DNA of 64,000 nt from Niastella vici (GTDB lineage: Bacteria > Bacteroidota > Bacteroidia > Chitinophagales > Chitinophagaceae): NCBI RefSeq assembly GCF_002077945.1, contig NZ_LVYD01000073.1:1-64000 (forward strand), in the 5' to 3' direction. A model generated the notes under the pieces. The model was not told the DNA's origin. It saw only the letters and a list, made by a program, of their open reading frames with translations, and made no database searches. Below are positions 42,932 to 51,438 of the stretch, piece after piece. The first letter of the stretch is position 1. Every line of letters starts with the position of its first letter. Made by a program: the position numbers and the translations under genes.

Positions 42932-45850
42932 TCAATACCGGTTGAGCGCATTGCCCCACTGGTCTTCATAATAGAACGCGTTATCAATTTTGATATCTGC
43001 AGTGTTCTTACATTTTATTACCGTGTTGTTACCTGCAGGGCGTACCATTTTTACAGCAGTAATTTGGGCGCCGATGACATCGTCGAGGAACAGGGCATAG
43101 CGGCTGTCGCGGGTTTCATAATTGAATGAGCTTTGTTTGATGGTCAATGCCATTACATGCCGGGCCCATAGCCCGTACGATGGCTGCACTTTCAAATTGG
43201 AAGCATTGTATTGACCCACGCCCAGTTCAGGTGGCGCAGCTGCTGTATCTGACAAAGGATTGCCGCCTTTCACCAGCACGTGTACGTCATTAAAAACAAC
43301 ATTTTTGATATAGCCGGTATGTTTGCCATTCGGCAGGGTGAAATCGAGTCCGCCGGTAACATCGGTAGTTGCCGGCAGGCTATAGCCTGCAATGATGGGT
43401 GTGGCCCGGCGTTGTTTGCCATCATAGGCTTCCCATCTTTTTCCGCGAAATGAACTTCCGGCATATACTTCGTAAATATCGATGCCATTTATAATGATGT
43501 TCTCAACCTGACCGATGTTGACATTTTTTACCAGCAGCTCATTGTGTTTTTCCCCATTGTCGGTAAATGCATATTTCCCCACTTCGGCCCCTATTACGCG
43601 GCCCCGGTTACTGATAGAGATAAAAAAAGGCGTAAAGGTGCGCACCATTTTTGACCGGGTGTGCAGGCTGCCGGTGTGCCCACAATTGAGGTGGATATTT
43701 TTTACCGATCCGCCGTCGTTGGTAGAAATGGAAAAGCCCGCTTTGTTGGCGCCCAGTACATAAATATTATCAACGCAAATGTCGGTAATGTCGTCAGCGG
43801 TTTCGGAACCGATCTGGAACAAATTGCAATTGGTATCGCCGATCACATTGCGCACTTTATAATCGTGTGCCGGCCGGGTAAAGCCTAATGAACAATCGGA
43901 GCCGGGTTTTACAATATCATCTGAGCTTACTTTTGAATAGATATTCGTAACCGTAACATGGCTGCAGGCCATGAAATCATAGATATCCCTTACGCTTGCC
44001 GTGCTGCCCCAGGAAAAATAAGTATTGTGTACATAAATGGTATCTGTACCGGTAGCCAGTAATGCAAAATGACCGGTGCGGTCAATATGCAGCATGTTAC
44101 CGGTGTTGAAATCATTTGAACCGTCTTTGTTTATATAATACGGTTCGTCTTTAGTGCTATCGTACCAGAGGTCGGCATCGCGGTAGATACCGCCAATTTC
44201 AATATTGGTGCATAATTTAAAGGTGAACATTTTATCGGCGCGGTTATCGGGCGCGTTGTTCATCACGTTATCGCCGGTGGCCAGGTTGCCATTGCCGGTA
44301 ATATATCCATTGCCGATGATCTTTACATTGTTTAGCCGTTCCCCAAAGAACATGGAATTATGAAAATAGTGATGCCCTACATCCTGTTTGGTGAGGTAGT
44401 TCTCGGGATCGGTATAGGGGCCGGCATCTGTAGGCGATAAACCCGAGCGGTATTTTTTATCACTGAACCAGGTGATCTCAGGCGCATCGGCGCCTTTTAA
44501 TGCTTTAATGGTGGCGGCTGCGTTAATATACAGGTACACATTGCTTTTTAAATGAACGGTGCGCACGCTGTAGGTCCCTTTGCTGAAGAGTAGGGTGCCG
44601 CCGCCTGACCGGCTCAAATGATCGATGGCGGCATTTATTGGTTGGGTGTAATCCTGGCTGCTGTCGCCGGTGATGCCAACCGATCTTACATCAAGCATGC
44701 CGGTATAATACCGGGCTGTATTCGAAAGGCCTTTGTGGTTGCCATCTTTTACCAGTAAACGGAATGTATACCAGCGATCGGGTTGTAAACCGGTGATGGT
44801 GGCCTTTCCTTTTCTCCCATCGATGTTTGCATTGGCAGCCGCCCAGGTTTTACCTGAATCAGGTGATTGCATCAGCTGCACTGCAGAAGTGGTTATTGCG
44901 CTCCAGGTGAAACGAGCGGTGGTATAAGCAGATAATGCGGTGTCGGCCATTCTGGTAAAATCAGCAACCGTTGGTGTTACCCTGAGCGTTGCCGTTTCTG
45001 ATCCGGTACCTGCACTGGTTAACACTTCGGGTTTTGAGGTGGTATAAATGGCTTTAAAATGATAGTCGCCGGTTTTAGGCAGGGTTACCTGGTGGATCAC
45101 AATTTGCAGATCAGTGCCGTTGGCCGGCCGTAGATCAAGATGACTGAAATAAAGGATAGAACCGCCACCAGGCGAAGGCGTTATAGATACTGTTCCTACC
45201 TTATTATACGAATATTTTGTACCGGTTCGGCCGATAGATTGTTGCGCGAGCTCCTGCAGCGTTACAGCCCCCCGGCCTATTATATTGACCGTAGTATTTT
45301 TTAGGGTAATAGGAATGCCTGCGGGCAGGTATATTTTAACAGCCGCATCGGGGCTTCTTTGACCAGCTGTAAAATAAAGCGTGAGGTCATTGTTGGTATT
45401 GAGGGTGATCTGTTGTTGTTGCAAGGCAAGCTGTCCACTCAGGGCCATCAACTTTATGGTAACCTGATATGTTTTGGTAGCCTTGCCATTTTGTGAGGTT
45501 ACCACCAGCCGGTCGCCGGAGATAATTTCATCGCCGATGCTTTTAGCATTTCCGCTTTTACCGGTTATATGATATTGCTGTATTGATCCATCACCTGATT
45601 GCAGCTGCAACAGCAACTCTTTTACTGTGGGGCTTGTTGAAACGAGTCCCCGGCCTTCGGGCGTATCAACAGTAAAACGGTAGGTGCTTCCTGTAATAAC
45701 AACAACGGCATCGTTTGTGATTGCTGCAATATGGGTAGCCTGTGCAGTGGGCTTAACACCGGTAGAATATGGTGAAGGAACAGCGGTGGCCCGCAAAATA
45801 ATAATACAGGTTACAACAACCAGCAAGACGAACTTTCTTAATACAGGCAT
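42932..45850 (-). CDS. Secreted right-handed beta-helix protein, GH28-like
   Basis: 972 residues. Signal peptide to ~23. Residues ~25-300 contain bacterial Ig/DUF-type beta modules; ~300-390 an Fn3-like domain (LQPDRWYTFRLLVKDGNHKG). The beta-helix starts at DVRSVGITGDSSQDYTQPIN, the usual opening of polygalacturonase-type helices (GDGVTDDTxAIxxAI), with SGGGTLLFSKGTYSVRTVHL and TDTIYVHNTYFS. The Asp pair of GH28 is seen in VSSDDIVKPGSD, but the GHG motif reads NCNLFQIGSE and the RIK motif reads GFSIST. It may be a divergent glycoside hydrolase or a non-catalytic relative. Confidence 0.75.
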   Translation of the reverse strand: MPVLRKFVLLVVVTCIIILRATAVPSPYSTGVKPTAQATHIAAITNDAVVVITGSTYRFTVDTPEGRGLVSTSPTVKELLLQLQSGDGSIQQYHITGKSGNAKSIGDEIISGDRLVVTSQNGKATKTYQVTIKLMALSGQLALQQQQITLNTNNDLTLYFTAGQRSPDAAVKIYLPAGIPITLKNTTVNIIGRGAVTLQELAQQSIGRTGTKYSYNKVGTVSITPSPGGGSILYFSHLDLRPANGTDLQIVIHQVTLPKTGDYHFKAIYTTSKPEVLTSAGTGSETATLRVTPTVADFTRMADTALSAYTTARFTWSAITTSAVQLMQSPDSGKTWAAANANIDGRKGKATITGLQPDRWYTFRLLVKDGNHKGLSNTARYYTGMLDVRSVGITGDSSQDYTQPINAAIDHLSRSGGGTLLFSKGTYSVRTVHLKSNVYLYINAAATIKALKGADAPEITWFSDKKYRSGLSPTDAGPYTDPENYLTKQDVGHHYFHNSMFFGERLNNVKIIGNGYITGNGNLATGDNVMNNAPDNRADKMFTFKLCTNIEIGGIYRDADLWYDSTKDEPYYINKDGSNDFNTGNMLHIDRTGHFALLATGTDTIYVHNTYFSWGSTASVRDIYDFMACSHVTVTNIYSKVSSDDIVKPGSDCSLGFTRPAHDYKVRNVIGDTNCNLFQIGSETADDITDICVDNIYVLGANKAGFSISTNDGGSVKNIHLNCGHTGSLHTRSKMVRTFTPFFISISNRGRVIGAEVGKYAFTDNGEKHNELLVKNVNIGQVENIIINGIDIYEVYAGSSFRGKRWEAYDGKQRRATPIIAGYSLPATTDVTGGLDFTLPNGKHTGYIKNVVFNDVHVLVKGGNPLSDTAAAPPELGVGQYNASNLKVQPSYGLWARHVMALTIKQSSFNYETRDSRYALFLDDVIGAQITAVKMVRPAGNNTVIKCKNTADIKIDNAFYYEDQWGNALNRY

Positions 45851-45943
45851 ATGCAGTAAAAGGGATCAGTTAACTATTGAAAGTAAGGTCTTTCCCAGGA
45901 CTGCAATTAATACTAATTGGCAATTAATGAAATCATCTTTGCA

Positions 45944-45963
45944 TCCTTCGGCTTCGCTCAGGA
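45944..45963. repeat. Short dispersed repeat (CCTTCG-CTCAGG type), copy 1
   Basis: TCCTTCGGCTTCGCTCAGGA. A related sequence (TCCTTCGACTCCGCTCAGG) occurs at 57742-57760. Both are intergenic. Confidence 0.6.
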
Positions 45964-45985
45964 CCATTACCTGGTTAATCTGTTG

Positions 45986-46972
45986 CTATTCCAGCACCGG
46001 AAACGGCCCGTCGGTGAATTTTTCGGGGTGATAGCCTTTGACGCCGATCTGTATGGCCAGTGGACTGCGCAGGTCATTGGTGGCTTTTATATGTTGCAGC
46101 ATATATTTGAAATCGTATTTAGGTTGCCAGCCCAGTTCATTGCGGGCGCGTTCGTTCACGTACACCCGGTCGATGGAGGGAAATAGCTGCCAGCCGCGTT
46201 GTTCGTACAGGTCAACACATTCAGGCACCAGCCGTTTTACCACCTCCCTTGCATGTACCCGAAGGTCCCATCCGTCGGCGGGGGTAAATGGTGTGGTGGC
46301 GCTGATGATATAGGTTCCAAACCCAATTGCTTTGGCCTGCTGCATGGCGGCCAGGTGGGCGCTTACCACATCTTCAATTTCGACCCGGCGATACAAAAAC
46401 TCATTGAGTTTAAGGTTAATGTCGGAGTAGATCGACCGCATTTTGCGGTTATCATCTTCCTCGGGGAAGAACCGCGACGTACGTAATATAATAACCGGCA
46501 AACCAAAATTCCTGAAATACAACTGGCAAAGGTTTTCCGCTGCTGTTTTGGTAACCCCGTAAATATTTTTCGGTACGGGCGTCACCTCTTCCGTGATCCA
46601 GGCGGCGGGTGCGCCTGCCGGTGGTACCAGGGCGTCGCCAAACGTACTGGTGGTGCTGGTGAATACAAATGAGTGAACACCGGCGGCTACTGCTTCCTGT
46701 AACAGGTTAAGCGTACCGGTAATATTGGTGTCAACAAATTGTTGCGGGGTGTGCGTAGCCACATGGGGTTTGTGCAGCGTGGCAGTATGTAAAACTACGT
46801 TTACCCCGGTCATACATTGTTTTACAAAATCGCGATCGGTAATGGAACCGGTATGGGTAGTGAATGGTGAGGGCAATATGTCGATGCCTGCCACCTCATA
46901 TTTCATTTCCTGTAATGTACGTACCAGTGCTTCGCCCAAATGCCCCGCACTGCCGGTGACCAGCACTTTCAT
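45986..46972 (-). CDS. NAD-dependent epimerase/dehydratase (extended SDR)
   Basis: 328 residues. N-terminal GxxGxxG as VTGSAGHLGEALVRTLQEMK, then GIDILPSPF, catalytic YGVTKTAAENLC (YxxxK) and TSTFGD. The C-terminus carries ERARNELGWQPKYDFKYMLQ, common in nucleotide-sugar epimerases. The sugar nucleotide is not evident. Its upstream neighbour (46989-47219) is on the same strand 16 bp away. Confidence 0.85.
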   Translation of the reverse strand: MKVLVTGSAGHLGEALVRTLQEMKYEVAGIDILPSPFTTHTGSITDRDFVKQCMTGVNVVLHTATLHKPHVATHTPQQFVDTNITGTLNLLQEAVAAGVHSFVFTSTTSTFGDALVPPAGAPAAWITEEVTPVPKNIYGVTKTAAENLCQLYFRNFGLPVIILRTSRFFPEEDDNRKMRSIYSDINLKLNEFLYRRVEIEDVVSAHLAAMQQAKAIGFGTYIISATTPFTPADGWDLRVHAREVVKRLVPECVDLYEQRGWQLFPSIDRVYVNERARNELGWQPKYDFKYMLQHIKATNDLRSPLAIQIGVKGYHPEKFTDGPFPVLE

Positions 46973-46988
46973 GGTTGAAAAGTTTTAT

Positions 46989-47219
46989 TTAATCTTCCTT
47001 CACGTATTTATACACGTTCTTTTTGTAAGCGTTCAGGTCTTCGAGTGTTGAAATTTCTTCGAACCGGTAGGTTTTTCCATTTGCCGTTCTCTCCAGCGCT
47101 ACCACTTCCCCACCCACTACGGCACTTTGCGCCTTGCGAAAAATGGCGTCAAGCGATTGCCGGTCGTTCAACATCTGGTATTCTTCTATGTGGGCAACGT
47201 TGATAATATAGTCTGCCAT
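46989..47219 (-). CDS. Small conserved-looking protein of unknown function
   Basis: 76 residues, no signal peptide: begins MADYIINVAHIEEYQMLNDR, continues SLDAIFRKAQSAVVGGEVVA and ends in a charged helix. Mixed alpha/beta composition, good reading frame, and it lies 16 bp upstream of the epimerase. No family recognised. Confidence 0.55.
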   Translation of the reverse strand: MADYIINVAHIEEYQMLNDRQSLDAIFRKAQSAVVGGEVVALERTANGKTYRFEEISTLEDLNAYKKNVYKYVKED

Positions 47220-47253
47220 GTGAATGTTTGAAAAATTATTGCGAAGATATGCT

Positions 47254-47431
47254 GTTACCGGTTACCGGGTGCCAGTTACCGGGTACCAGTTACCGGGTAC
47301 CAGTTACCGGGTACCAGTTACCAGGTGCCAGTTACCGGGTACCAGTTACCAGGTGCCAGTTACCGGGTACTGCTTCAACTGTCTTTGTTTCTTTCCCGGC
47401 AACCGGTATCTGGCAACCGGCAACTGGTAAT
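47254..47431. repeat. Heptamer inverted-repeat element B
   Basis: Left arm: 17 heptamers in unbroken phase (47254-47372), mostly alternating GTTACCG or GTTACCA with GGTACCA or GGTGCCA, so a 14-bp period is superimposed. Core 47373-47396. Right arm: five complementary heptamers (CGGCAAC, CGGTATC, TGGCAAC, CGGCAAC, TGGTAAT; 47397-47431). It occupies a divergent promoter region (47219 minus / 47482 plus). Confidence 0.92.
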
Positions 47432-47481
47432 TTGTTTCCCCTTATTTTTGTCGTTTTCTCATTTGTTATAATAGCATACCA

Positions 47482-48432
47482 ATGATAAAAATCGTAGTAA
47501 CTGACGGCTATACGTTGAACCCGGGCGACCTGAGCTGGTCGCCAATTCAACAATTTGGCGAGGTAACCGTTTATGACCGAACAAAACCGGAAGAAATTAT
47601 TGACCGGTGCCATGATGCAAATATTATTCTTACCAATAAGGTTCCGCTTAGCGAAGCAACAATAGCCCAATTGCCGCAATTGAAAATGATCGGCGTAACG
47701 GCAACAGGTTATAATATTATAGATGTGCAGGCGGCTGCCAAAAGAAAGATCGTTGTATGTAACGTACCGGCTTACGGTACTGCTTCGGTTGCACAACATA
47801 CGATTGCTTTGTTGCTTGAGTTAACGAACCAGGTGGGCAGGCATGCTGCCTCAGTGGCGGCTGGCGAATGGGTGCAATCGCCTGATTTCAGTTATCAAAA
47901 AACACCCATCACCGAACTGGCCGGCAAAACCCTGGGCATTATTGGCTGGGGCAACATAGGGCAGCAGACGGCCCGCATTGCGCAGGCCCTGGGCATGCAT
48001 ATAATATATTATAATCCCTCCAAAAAAGAAAAGGAATGGGCCAGCTGGCATCCATTGCCCGATCTGTTTGCCGAAAGCGATGTGGTTTCGCTTCATTGCC
48101 CCCTGAAGCCGGAGAATACGGGTTTTGTAAATGCCGGGCTCATTGCGCTGATGAAACCATCGGCTTTTATCATCAATACCTCCCGCGGGCCGCTGATCAA
48201 TGAGCAGGACCTTGCCGATGCCCTCAACAGCGGCCGTATTGCCGGAGCTGCGTTGGATGTGCTGTCGGCCGAACCGCCTTCTGCCAAAAATCCCCTGCTC
48301 ACGGCTAAAAACTGTATCATTACCCCGCACAATGCCTGGATCAGTAAGGAAGCACGGCAGCGGGTAATGGATGTTACGGTACAAAATGTTGCAGCATTTT
48401 TTAATGATAAACCTGTAAATAAAGTGAATTAG
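47482..48432 (+). CDS. D-2-hydroxyacid dehydrogenase
   Basis: 316 residues. Nucleotide-binding GIIGWGNIGQQTARIAQALG (GxGxxG at 155-160 region) and the catalytic triad of the family: Arg235 (NTSRGPLIN), Glu264 (LSAEPP) and His283 (TPHNAW). Reduces 2-keto acids such as glyoxylate, hydroxypyruvate or phenylpyruvate with NAD(P)H. The acidic substrate is not predictable. Heptamer elements lie on both sides. Confidence 0.9.
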   Translation: MIKIVVTDGYTLNPGDLSWSPIQQFGEVTVYDRTKPEEIIDRCHDANIILTNKVPLSEATIAQLPQLKMIGVTATGYNIIDVQAAAKRKIVVCNVPAYGTASVAQHTIALLLELTNQVGRHAASVAAGEWVQSPDFSYQKTPITELAGKTLGIIGWGNIGQQTARIAQALGMHIIYYNPSKKEKEWASWHPLPDLFAESDVVSLHCPLKPENTGFVNAGLIALMKPSAFIINTSRGPLINEQDLADALNSGRIAGAALDVLSAEPPSAKNPLLTAKNCIITPHNAWISKEARQRVMDVTVQNVAAFFNDKPVNKVN

Positions 48433-48440
48433 CGGAAAAA

Positions 48441-48569
48441 GTTACCAGTTACCAGTTACCGGTTACCAGTTACCAGTTACCGGTTACCAGGCCAGAATGA
48501 TGATCACGCTGCCTGTAGCCGGGGTCTTCGAATTTTTTGCCCGGAAACCGGGAACTGGCAACCGGTGAC
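48441..48569. repeat. Heptamer inverted-repeat element C
   Basis: Left arm: seven heptamers GTTACCA or GTTACCG (48441-48489). Core 48490-48541. Right arm: CGGAAAC, CGGGAAC, TGGCAAC, CGGTGAC (48542-48569). It begins 8 bp after the dehydrogenase stop codon. The core, read on the other strand, aligns with element A (shared TTTCCGG-CAAAAAATTCG and GGCAG-TG-TCAT-ATTC blocks). Confidence 0.9.
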
Positions 48570-48656
48570 AGAAACATCCATAGCCTTACAAATCAATTAC
48601 TAAGAACAGATATCCACTTAAATCAGAAAAACGTATCTTCGCTCAACTTTTTGAGA

Positions 48657-49919
48657 ATGAAGATTCTAATTCAACAGGTTACAATTACTGACCCATCATC
48701 CCCATTTAACGGAACAAAGCAGGATGTCCTTATTGAATCAGGAATTATCAGGGACATTCAACCTGCTATTTCAGTAGAAGCCGATAAAGTGATCACAGGC
48801 AACCAGCTGCATTTATCGCCAGGCTGGGTTGATGTGTTTGCGCATTTTGCCGATCCCGGTTATGAATACAAGGAAACGTTGGAAACCGGTTCCCGCGCTG
48901 CGGCTGCAGGCGGTTATACCGATGTGTTCGTGATCCCCAATACCAAACCGGTGGTCGATAGCAAAACGCAGGCAGAATACATTAGCCAGAAATCAAAGTC
49001 CCTGCCGGTGAATATTCACCCCATCGGCGCCGTTTCCAAAGGCACAGAGGGAAAAGACCTGGCCGAAATGTATGATATGCGCGGTAGCGGCGCCGTTGCC
49101 TTCAGCGATGGGTTGAACCCCATACAAAGTGCCGGTCTGTTGCTGAAAGCCCTGCAATATGTAAAGGCTTTTGAAGGAACCGTAATACAAATTCCCGACG
49201 ATAAGAGTGTAGGCGCCAATGGCCTCATGCATGAAGGCATCATTAGCACGCGACTGGGTTTACCCGGCAAACCAATGATGGCAGAAGAACTGCAGGTGGC
49301 CCGGGATATAAAGCTGGTGCGCTATGCCGATTCCAAACTGCATTTCACGGGGGTTAGCTCGCCCAAATCGATCGAGTATATTCGCCGCGCAAAAGAAGCG
49401 GGACTGGCAGTTACCTGTTCGGTTACTCCCTATCATCTCTTCTTTACCGATGAAGACTTGCTGGAGTACGATACCAACCTGAAAGTTTTTCCGCCCCTGC
49501 GGGCGAAAAGCGATGTGGAAATATTACGCGAGGCGGTGCTCGATGGAACCATCGATTGCATTGCATCGCACCACCTTCCTCATGAATACGACAGCAAGGT
49601 GCTGGAATTTGAGTATGCCAAATACGGCATGACCGGCCTTGAAACATCATACAGTGCTGTAAAGACAGTGTTGCCCGCCCTGAGCGAAAGCCGGTGGGTA
49701 GAGCTGGTTAGTATTAATCCCCGGAAGATCTTTGGTTTGGATGTGCCGGTTATTAATAAAGACGAGCGGGCCTGCATAACACTGTTTGAACCCGGGGTAC
49801 CCGTAAACATTACGGCGGCTGCCTTTCGTTCCAAATCGAAAAATTCTGCTTTTACCGGTAAAACCCTGCAGGGTAGCGTAAAAGGAATTATCAATAAGGA
49901 AACCTTAATTCTAACCTAA
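48657..49919 (+). CDS. Dihydroorotase-like protein lacking the metal ligands (pseudo-DHOase)
   Basis: 420 residues from the ATG at 48657 (MKILIQQVTITDPSSPFNGT). Overall it follows class I dihydroorotases (GGYTDVFVIPNTKPV, SVTPYHLFFTDEDLLEYDTN, KVFPPLRAKSDVEILREAV). The residues needed for the binuclear zinc site are replaced: the DxHxH motif reads DVFAH, the AHCED site reads IPDDK, the HVS site reads TGVSS, and TDHAPH reads SHHLPH. It is probably non-catalytic. Related inactive DHOases occur in Bacteroidota and can support aspartate transcarbamoylase. It is followed at 11 bp by the DUF4199 gene. Confidence 0.85.
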   Translation: MKILIQQVTITDPSSPFNGTKQDVLIESGIIRDIQPAISVEADKVITGNQLHLSPGWVDVFAHFADPGYEYKETLETGSRAAAAGGYTDVFVIPNTKPVVDSKTQAEYISQKSKSLPVNIHPIGAVSKGTEGKDLAEMYDMRGSGAVAFSDGLNPIQSAGLLLKALQYVKAFEGTVIQIPDDKSVGANGLMHEGIISTRLGLPGKPMMAEELQVARDIKLVRYADSKLHFTGVSSPKSIEYIRRAKEAGLAVTCSVTPYHLFFTDEDLLEYDTNLKVFPPLRAKSDVEILREAVLDGTIDCIASHHLPHEYDSKVLEFEYAKYGMTGLETSYSAVKTVLPALSESRWVELVSINPRKIFGLDVPVINKDERACITLFEPGVPVNITAAAFRSKSKNSAFTGKTLQGSVKGIINKETLILT

Positions 49920-49929
49920 CATTTATTGT

Positions 49930-50490
49930 ATGACCGTTGAATCATCCTCTTCCCCCAAAAACTTAGGGGTACTCTATGGCCTTATTTGCGGTGGAGTGTC
50001 CATTGTTTTTACAGTAATTCTCTACCTGAGCGGAGCAAAAACGTTCGTGAGCCCGCTTGCCTGGTGTGGTATGGTTTTACCGATCGTGGTTTGTGTAATG
50101 GGCGGTTTGGCGATAAGAAAACAACGTGGCGGTTATCTTGAATATTCAGAAGCTTTAAAAGCCACTTTTCTGATCCTGGTGTTAGGGTCATTGATCGCTA
50201 CTGCGTTTCAATATATTTTATTTAATTACATAGATGTATCGTTCAGGGAGGCGCTAGCCCAGGTAACGGCCGAGCAGGTAGAAAAAATGATGCACAAATT
50301 CGGGGCCACCGATACTCAGATCGATGAAGCTGTACAGAAGACCTTAAGCAAAAACAACTATACTATTGGAAATTTACTCCTGGGTTTTGTTTTTAGCTGC
50401 ATCGGGTCGTTCATTATTGCCTTAATTGTATCGGCGATCATAAAAAGAAAACGACCGCCGTTTGAAAATACTTTTATTATCAACCAGTAA
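49930..50490 (+). CDS. DUF4199 membrane protein
   Basis: 186 residues with four hydrophobic segments (about 10-32, 40-60, 75-100, 145-170). The block RKQRGGYLEYSEALKATFLI and the central amphipathic helix TAEQVEKMMHKFGATD are typical of DUF4199. It ends 3 bp before the glycosyltransferase start, in an apparent operon that begins with the DHOase-like gene. Function unknown. Confidence 0.8.
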   Translation: MTVESSSSPKNLGVLYGLICGGVSIVFTVILYLSGAKTFVSPLAWCGMVLPIVVCVMGGLAIRKQRGGYLEYSEALKATFLILVLGSLIATAFQYILFNYIDVSFREALAQVTAEQVEKMMHKFGATDTQIDEAVQKTLSKNNYTIGNLLLGFVFSCIGSFIIALIVSAIIKRKRPPFENTFIINQ

Positions 50491-50493
50491 TCT

Positions 50494-51438
50494 ATGGATG
50501 TATCCATTGTAGTGCCATTGTTGAATGAAGAAGAATCCCTGCCAGAATTATGTGCATGGATCGAGCGGGTGGTAACGGCAAACAATTTTTCCTATGAAAT
50601 AATCATGATCGACGACGGCAGTACCGATAATTCGTGGCAGGTCGTTGAAGAATTACGAACTAAAAACCGTCATATAAAGGGGCTCCGTTTCCAGCGCAAT
50701 TATGGTAAGTCGGCCGCTTTGAACGAAGGTTTTAAAGCAGCTCAGGGCAATGTGGTGATCACCATGGATGCCGATTTGCAGGACAGTCCCGATGAAATAC
50801 CCGGGTTGCGCAAAATGATCGTGGAAGAAGGGTTTGACCTGGTTAGCGGCTGGAAGAAAAAACGGTACGATAATACCCTCACCAAAAATATCCCAAGTAA
50901 ATTTTTTAACTGGGCTACCAGGCGTATTTCGAAGATCTGTTTGCACGACTTCAATTGCGGCCTCAAGGCATACAAGCTTAAAGTTGTTAAAAGCATTGAA
51001 GTATATGGCGAAATGCATCGCTATATACCGGTGCTGGCCAAATGGGCCGGGTTTAAAAAGATAGGCGAAAAAGTGGTGGAGCACCGCAAACGCAAATACG
51101 GCACTACCAAATTCGGCTGGGAGCGTTTTGTGAACGGTTTCCTCGATCTGGCCTCCATTACCTTTGTGGGTAAATATGGCAAAAGACCCATGCACTTCTT
51201 CGGTTTGTTTGGGTCGGGTGTACTGCTGACCGGTTTCCTGCTATTTATGTACCTGATCATTTCAAAGGTCATTGAACCGGAATATGCTATTACCAACCGG
51301 CCTGTATTTTATATTGCTCTAACGCTTATGATCATTGGTACGCTCCTGTTCATTGCAGGATTTTTGGGTGAACTCATTTCGCGTAATTCGCCCGGCCGTA
51401 ACCACTATTTGATTGAAAAGAAAACCGGTATTGAGTAA
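50494..51438 (+). CDS. Family 2 glycosyltransferase (polyprenyl-phosphate sugar transferase type)
   Basis: 314 residues. GT-A fold with IVVPLLNEEESLPELCAWIE, MIDDGSTDNSWQVVEEL, the metal-binding DADLQDSPDEIPGLRKMI and RYIPVLAKWAGFKKIGEKVV. Two C-terminal membrane helices (about 233-255 and 268-290) follow. This layout matches DPM1/ArnC-type enzymes that load a sugar onto undecaprenyl phosphate. Its stop codon directly abuts the start of the next glycosyltransferase. Confidence 0.88.
   Translation: MDVSIVVPLLNEEESLPELCAWIERVVTANNFSYEIIMIDDGSTDNSWQVVEELRTKNRHIKGLRFQRNYGKSAALNEGFKAAQGNVVITMDADLQDSPDEIPGLRKMIVEEGFDLVSGWKKKRYDNTLTKNIPSKFFNWATRRISKICLHDFNCGLKAYKLKVVKSIEVYGEMHRYIPVLAKWAGFKKIGEKVVEHRKRKYGTTKFGWERFVNGFLDLASITFVGKYGKRPMHFFGLFGSGVLLTGFLLFMYLIISKVIEPEYAITNRPVFYIALTLMIIGTLLFIAGFLGELISRNSPGRNHYLIEKKTGIE

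Noticed and set aside
47228-47485. Plus-strand frames with repeated GYQLPG or TSYRVPV peptides
   Set aside because: These are translations of the 7/14-bp tract of element B in different frames; no start context and no conservation expected.
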